From contig VFFE01009205.1 of the NCBI GenBank assembly GCA_008921705.1, forward strand, positions 1,532,276 to 1,596,275: a stretch of 64,000 nt of DNA, written 5' to 3'. Shown here piece after piece: positions 63,935 to 64,000 of the stretch (position 1 is the stretch's first letter; the number at the start of each line of letters is the position of its first letter). The stretch is from Burhinus oedicnemus (taxonomy: Eukaryota; Chordata; Aves; Charadriiformes; Burhinidae). The notes beneath the pieces were generated by a model, which was given only the letters and a program-made list of their open reading frames with translations, was not told the origin of the DNA and searched no databases. The translations under genes were made by a program, and so were the position numbers.

Positions 63935-63986
63935 TAGCAACTGCTGCAACTGTACACAGAAGAAATGTCTAAGAGAAGCAACACTG
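63935..63986 (+). other. Candidate exon at the right edge
   Basis: An acceptor with a long pyrimidine tract (CCCTTTCTCTCTTTTTCATC, then TGCCCACAG) ends at 63934, and a good donor (ACACTG followed by GTGAGTGAG) begins at 63987. This is one of the best splice pairs in the window. The 52-bp interval is open in one frame across its full length (peptide SNCCNCTQKKCLREATL). In another frame an ATG at 63965-63967 in an A-rich context gives MSKRSNT up to the donor. It may therefore be a coding exon, a 5' UTR exon with a start codon, or a lncRNA exon. I cannot name a gene. Confidence 0.33.
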
Positions 63987-64000
63987 GTGAGTGAGATCTC

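Overview
The window looks like intergenic or intronic DNA from a bird, or less likely another sauropsid. It is AT-rich and single-copy in appearance. The only recent-looking interspersed repeats are two CR1 LINE fragments, a truncated 3' half at 18681-19664 and a bare 3' tail at 54984-55060, both on the + strand. There are no L1 or Alu-type elements. Several very old repeat remnants can still be read: MIR/core-SINE-like pieces at 37440-37510, 60760-60880 and 63228-63360, an L3/core-type tail at 53909-53959, and a possible older CR1 tail at 31130-31185.

I find no recognisable protein-coding gene, rRNA, tRNA, CRISPR array or bacterial-type operon. The longest open frame is 175 codons (28638-29165, minus strand) and matches no family I know. 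A few segments combine a good splice acceptor, a good splice donor and an open frame: 30833-31004 and 37797-37850 (minus), and 2242-2345, 36240-36362, 41885-42185, 59282-59430 and 63935-63986 (plus). They are listed as candidate exons of lncRNAs or of a gene lying mostly outside the window. None is strong alone, and good-looking splice pairs arise by chance in 64 kb.

Layout. 0-15 kb: single-copy sequence with a C25 tract, a compound palindrome (9772-9810), a 53-bp duplication (12692-12777) and a small CpG-rich patch with a YY1-type site (15121-15290). 15.7-19.7 kb: a polypurine microsatellite and the larger CR1. 20-36 kb: single-copy sequence with candidate exons, a POU/homeodomain motif (30125-30141) and a perfect CRE (35452-35459). 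36-42.2 kb: the most gene-like stretch, with CpG-richer patches, three candidate exons and a palindromic RFX X-box (42053-42065). 45.9-62 kb: long A/T homopolymers, a six-copy 25-bp minisatellite (48934-49083) and an assembly gap (51227-51246). The bases left of the gap are an exact copy of bases at 61.9 kb, which probably marks a gap-filling error. 62-64 kb: a MIR-like fossil and, at the right edge, one of the best splice-site pairs in the window.

I did not find a previously undescribed biological system. The observations most worth checking are the duplicated gap edge, the minisatellite open in three frames, the candidate exons, and the X-box.
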